From: Bombus terrestris
Taxonomy: Eukaryota; Arthropoda; Insecta; Hymenoptera; Apidae
Assembly: GCF_910591885.1 (NCBI RefSeq)
Contig: NC_063275.1
Span: 14,186,501-14,250,500, forward strand
DNA: 64,000 nucleotides
Direction: 5' to 3'
Numbering within the stretch: position 1 is the stretch's first letter; the number at the start of each line of letters is the position of its first letter. A program made the translations under genes and the position numbers. Under the pieces are notes generated by a model. That model was not told where the DNA came from and made no database searches. It saw only the letters and a program-made list of their open reading frames with translations. Of this stretch, positions 60,893 to 64,000 are shown in pieces.

Positions 60893-61198
60893 ATGTTTGG
60901 TTTCGACCACGACGAGTGCGTTTTTCATTTGTACGTATCGAATTTTTTTGCTAGTGATCGGTTTCTGACTGTGTTTAGAATCTACCCGAACGATATGAAC
61001 GTACAAGTCGACATATTTGGGAAGTGTAAAAGAATGCAGGAAAATGTGTGTGTGAAAATATACGAATGTGTATTTTCAAGTTCATTGTACATAGTTGATG
61101 TAATCTTCCATGAAAGTTGTAAATGTTTAATGAAAACCGAAGGAATGGTACCTACATTTTGTTGTAACGATAGGATTATGAATTATGGTATAATTTGA
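60893..61198 (+). CDS. Cysteine-rich open frame, 101 codons (doubtful)
   Basis: This ATG-initiated frame in moderately AT-rich DNA encodes a product with about ten cysteines, unusual for chance translation. There is no signal peptide, so a secreted disulfide-rich peptide is unlikely. I recognise no domain. No promoter, splice site or poly(A) context stands out. With several thousand ATGs in 64 kb across six frames, an opening of this size is expected by chance a few times. Confidence 0.12.
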   Translation: MFGFDHDECVFHLYVSNFFASDRFLTVFRIYPNDMNVQVDIFGKCKRMQENVCVKIYECVFSSSLYIVDVIFHESCKCLMKTEGMVPTFCCNDRIMNYGII

Positions 61199-63367
61199 TA
61201 AATATGTTACGATACAATACTCTAATTTAGTTAGAATAACGTTACTGTTTTTATATATAGAGAATATACTTCTTTCTTTCTTCAAATTTTACATATATTA
61301 CATTCCCACTTTTTTACATGATTTACATACCTATACGTAATTGATTTATTTAAATTCCTGCTCGGTGTCCTTGGTAATATGCTGACACTATTAGATAGTA
61401 ACGTAGATTGTTCCCTTTTTCTCCATTCATATAATAAATATAAAAAGAAAACGAATTTACGTTAATATTTTCGGATTGCTTAGCTAAATGCCCATACATG
61501 ATCATGTGGTCCAGTCATTAAGCTACTATCAACTCTAACAAGCCACAATTTCTACGTATAATTCCGAGAAAATTCAGTACGCGCCGCCAACTAATTTCCA
61601 TAATTCCTCTTTTTAACTCTGATCACAAAAATATTTCCCCTGATATCCTACCGTTATGAACGAATTCTCCATTGCCATAATTCCCTTCGCTCTCCAAACA
61701 TCCCAGTGTCCAATGAATAATATCTAATCCGGAACATAAACGGAACATCTATTTATATTTCAGAATTCCCTTATGTATTTTTAATCTCTGTCAAGATTAA
61801 AAAAAGCGCAGCCGATCTTTTCCACGATACCGATTATACCCCAATTCCATTTTACAAACCTTAAAAAAAAAAAAAATAAAAAAAAAAGGAAGTTATTCCA
61901 CGTTATTTCCAAAGAATGCTGCCGTATAACGAGCGAGATCTCCCATCGAAGTAAGCTCGCGTTCAACGATCCCCTCGCGTACTTTTAATTCCGCGGAGAA
62001 ACTCGAAACCGAATACGAATTAGCGTGTCTACGATTTGATAAGAGTATCCTTCAGTAGCACGAGACAATCAACGGATTCCAGGAATATTTCTTCTGGGAA
62101 TACGCGCCGGCTGTACCGCGTACGACCGCAGATGGAATTCGTGTCTGTCCATGCGTGATACTAAATTCTGATTGGGCCAGCACGTTCTCGTGCGTGTATC
62201 GAGATTCCGGTGTCAAACGGACGGACACGCAACAACGCCGACGTTCGTAACCGACCAACGTAGGTTATCGTTTAGTATGGGTACACTGAGGGGAAGGGAA
62301 GAGAGGGCTTCGTTTCATCCGCGCACTAACGCATGCATGAAAGGAATTCTGATGAAAAGATAGTGAAAATTGAATTTAGCATAGCCGGGCTAGGATCGCC
62401 GTTACGCGTAATTCTGTTTCAACGTGTGCCTGCATGCCGCTAGAGGGTCAGGCGTTTATGTAATGCCAGGCTTCTGCTCGTAAGCTCGCTCGAACGCGCG
62501 CAAAATTTTCGTTGTGCCGGATGATGACTTACAGAGCCGCACACGGATCCTAGCTGACCTTCCGCGGTTGAATAATTGACTACCACTCGTGCGCTACGTT
62601 CTGGCGGATGTTTCTGTAATTCACGGGCAGAGAAGTTTCTGTAATTCGCGCGCCGTTGCTTCGGTAGAGTGGCGGCTGTAGAAAATGTAAGTTTTTCAAA
62701 AAGTCGGATTGAGATAGAGAATTGTGAATTATTCATTTATTTAGTAATATTTGGGAATATCTGGTTTCTTCTACAGTTTAGTTAGCATGCCCACCATCTT
62801 TTACCGATTTCTAATAAAAGAGAATAGAATAACTTCTGCAATATGTAAATATGACAGAGCGGTACAAGTAGAATAATTCGCGTATCGTCGGTTTAATTTA
62901 ACGTCGTATTTTTAATATCATTTAATATGGGTGCGATTATTGAAAGAAGAAATGAAATCAATCAATAGGTAGCTAAATCTCAGAATATAGAGAAATTGGA
63001 GAGATTAACATCTCGACCAAAAATTTGACAGAAAGTTCATTCATACAAAACAATAATTATGACGTATTCTAATTGTTATCACACATTTTTATATTATTCT
63101 CGAATATTGTTACTACTACTTTACTCAATAGTTTACGAATCCAAACTTATATAATCCAACATTCCTACAGAGATATATCATCAAAGAACCATGTGCGTTA
63201 CTTCGTTCTCTCAAGTTCTGCCGAGTTTCGTATTTTAACGCGTGTATTCAGCATACTTTCTCTCGCGAGAATAGTTTTAACAAAGAAAGTAGAAGTTCGC
63301 CAGTCGAAAGCAAACCAAGAAAACGTAAGGCAAACGTACGTTTCTTGTGTTTTCAAATTCGCAAAAG
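61199..63367. other. Intergenic DNA with a CpG-rich block at 61900-62680
   Basis: AT-rich DNA with an A-rich run (61863-61890) precedes a CpG-rich block. The block's frames (62052-62363 and 62440-62736) are short and domain-free. Bases 61425-61448 repeat the ATTCATATAATAAATATAAA word seen at 41372. Confidence 0.4.
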
Positions 63368-63440
63368 GAGCAAGATAGTCTCTTAGAAAAGTCCTTGGAT
63401 GATTTGACTAAAGAAGAATATTTGCGGAATCCTAACTCGC
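63368..63440 (+). CDS. Possible small coding exon (doubtful)
   Basis: A 73-base open segment follows a pyrimidine-rich tract and an AG (TTTCTTGTGTTTTC, then CAAAAG) and ends at a strong splice donor, CGC|GTAAGT (donor GT at 63441). It would encode an acidic, probably helical peptide (Glu-Gln-Asp-Ser-Leu-Leu-Glu...). The same frame stays open to 63634 through a CpG-rich region, so the openness is weak evidence. No homologous protein is recognised. Confidence 0.18.
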
Positions 63441-64000
63441 GTAAGTTAAACGAGCACATCAAGACCGTGGTCCAGAAAAAGCAATTTGACAGACGGTCGT
63501 GCATGACACGTGCCTCTGATTGTCGTCCTGATTCGACTACGACACCGAAAATCTTCCTACGTCAACGCTTTTCTTTGCTCGGTTTCTGGCCGAATAAACG
63601 ACAAAGGACTGTCCCGCGATTCACTGAGCTTTAATCGAGCACGACCATACACTGGAACTCGCTACATACGTGGCGATGGTGCTGGCGTTACGTGGAAAGA
63701 CGTTTGCGCCTCGTCACTTCCTTTTTACGGCCGTTTACGACGCCGATTTCTCCACCCTATACCTCGGAACGTCGCGCCACGCGTTTAATCATTCACGACG
63801 ACAGTCGTTGCTCTGAGTTTCGAATGTTCCTTTGGCTACCTAGGTTCAAAGGAATGCGTTGCATGAAAATGGAATAAATAGAAAAAACTGACGAGAAATA
63901 GGGTGAAGGATTTTTAGGATAAAAGTGGAAGACGAATTATTTAAAAAGTTATAATAATCAACATTGGATAGAAGTGTAATTGTTCATAAAGTAATACAAA
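63441..64000. other. CpG-rich end of the window
   Basis: Bases 63490-63800 are CpG-rich with overlapping short frames on the plus strand. None shows a domain. The last 150 bases are AT-rich and featureless. Confidence 0.4.

Overview
The window looks like non-coding nuclear DNA from an insect, most likely a hymenopteran (bee-like). It is AT-rich, roughly two thirds A+T by eye. Short CpG-rich blocks are set in AT-rich DNA, and the only mobile elements I recognise are remnants: short mariner-, pogo- and Tc1-type elements and solo LTRs. The taxon is an inference from composition and repeats, not from an orthologous gene. I found no bacterial operon, tRNA, rRNA, CRISPR array or recognisable conserved protein domain. 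Almost all open frames start without ATG, or are chance openings in CpG-rich blocks or in the short-period array. The window could be a gene desert or part of a very large intron.

Layout. 1-4 kb: CpG-rich blocks, including two diverged copies of a ~95-bp repeat (654-746 and 2249-2353) and a G+T-rich stretch. 4.26-4.47 kb: a complete 213-bp mariner-type MITE. 5-17 kb: unannotatable AT-rich DNA with CpG-rich, enhancer-like blocks near 8.2, 10.4, 12.0, 14.4, 15.5-16.2 and 17.1 kb. 17.6-18.4 kb: a CpG-rich block that could hold a 5' exon, followed by a decayed tandem repeat (18.39-18.9 kb). 19-29 kb: mostly featureless, with a hairpin at 23.75 kb and a palindrome at 21.87 kb. 29.3-30.1 kb: a GC-rich repeat-like block and a decayed ~116-bp tandem repeat. 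32.5-33.1 kb: a pyrimidine-rich CpG block. 35.2-35.8 kb: a decayed ~168-bp tandem repeat. 36-47 kb: little of note.

47.2-50.9 kb is the most structured part. It holds a 279-bp pogo-like MITE, a 233-bp Tc1-like MITE, a decayed 113-bp tandem duplication, and a ~2.1-kb array of an 8-bp motif (CAAAWWTT). The array was invaded once by an LTR retrotransposon that left a 264-bp solo LTR. It was then duplicated, so two LTR copies now lie 757 bp apart. Both ends of the array run in the opposite orientation to its middle.

52-56 kb: an LTR-like element on the minus strand and repeat-like GC-rich segments. 56.8-57.5 kb: the best candidate transcription unit, with a TATA/initiator-like pair upstream of an ATG-initiated 125-codon frame. 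59.8-60.1 kb: another decayed ~112-bp tandem repeat. 60.5-64 kb: CpG-rich blocks, a cysteine-rich 101-codon frame and one possible small exon.

No genes can be shown to work together here. The recurring theme is old tandem duplication with periods of about 112-117 and 150-170 bp, plus decayed DNA transposons.
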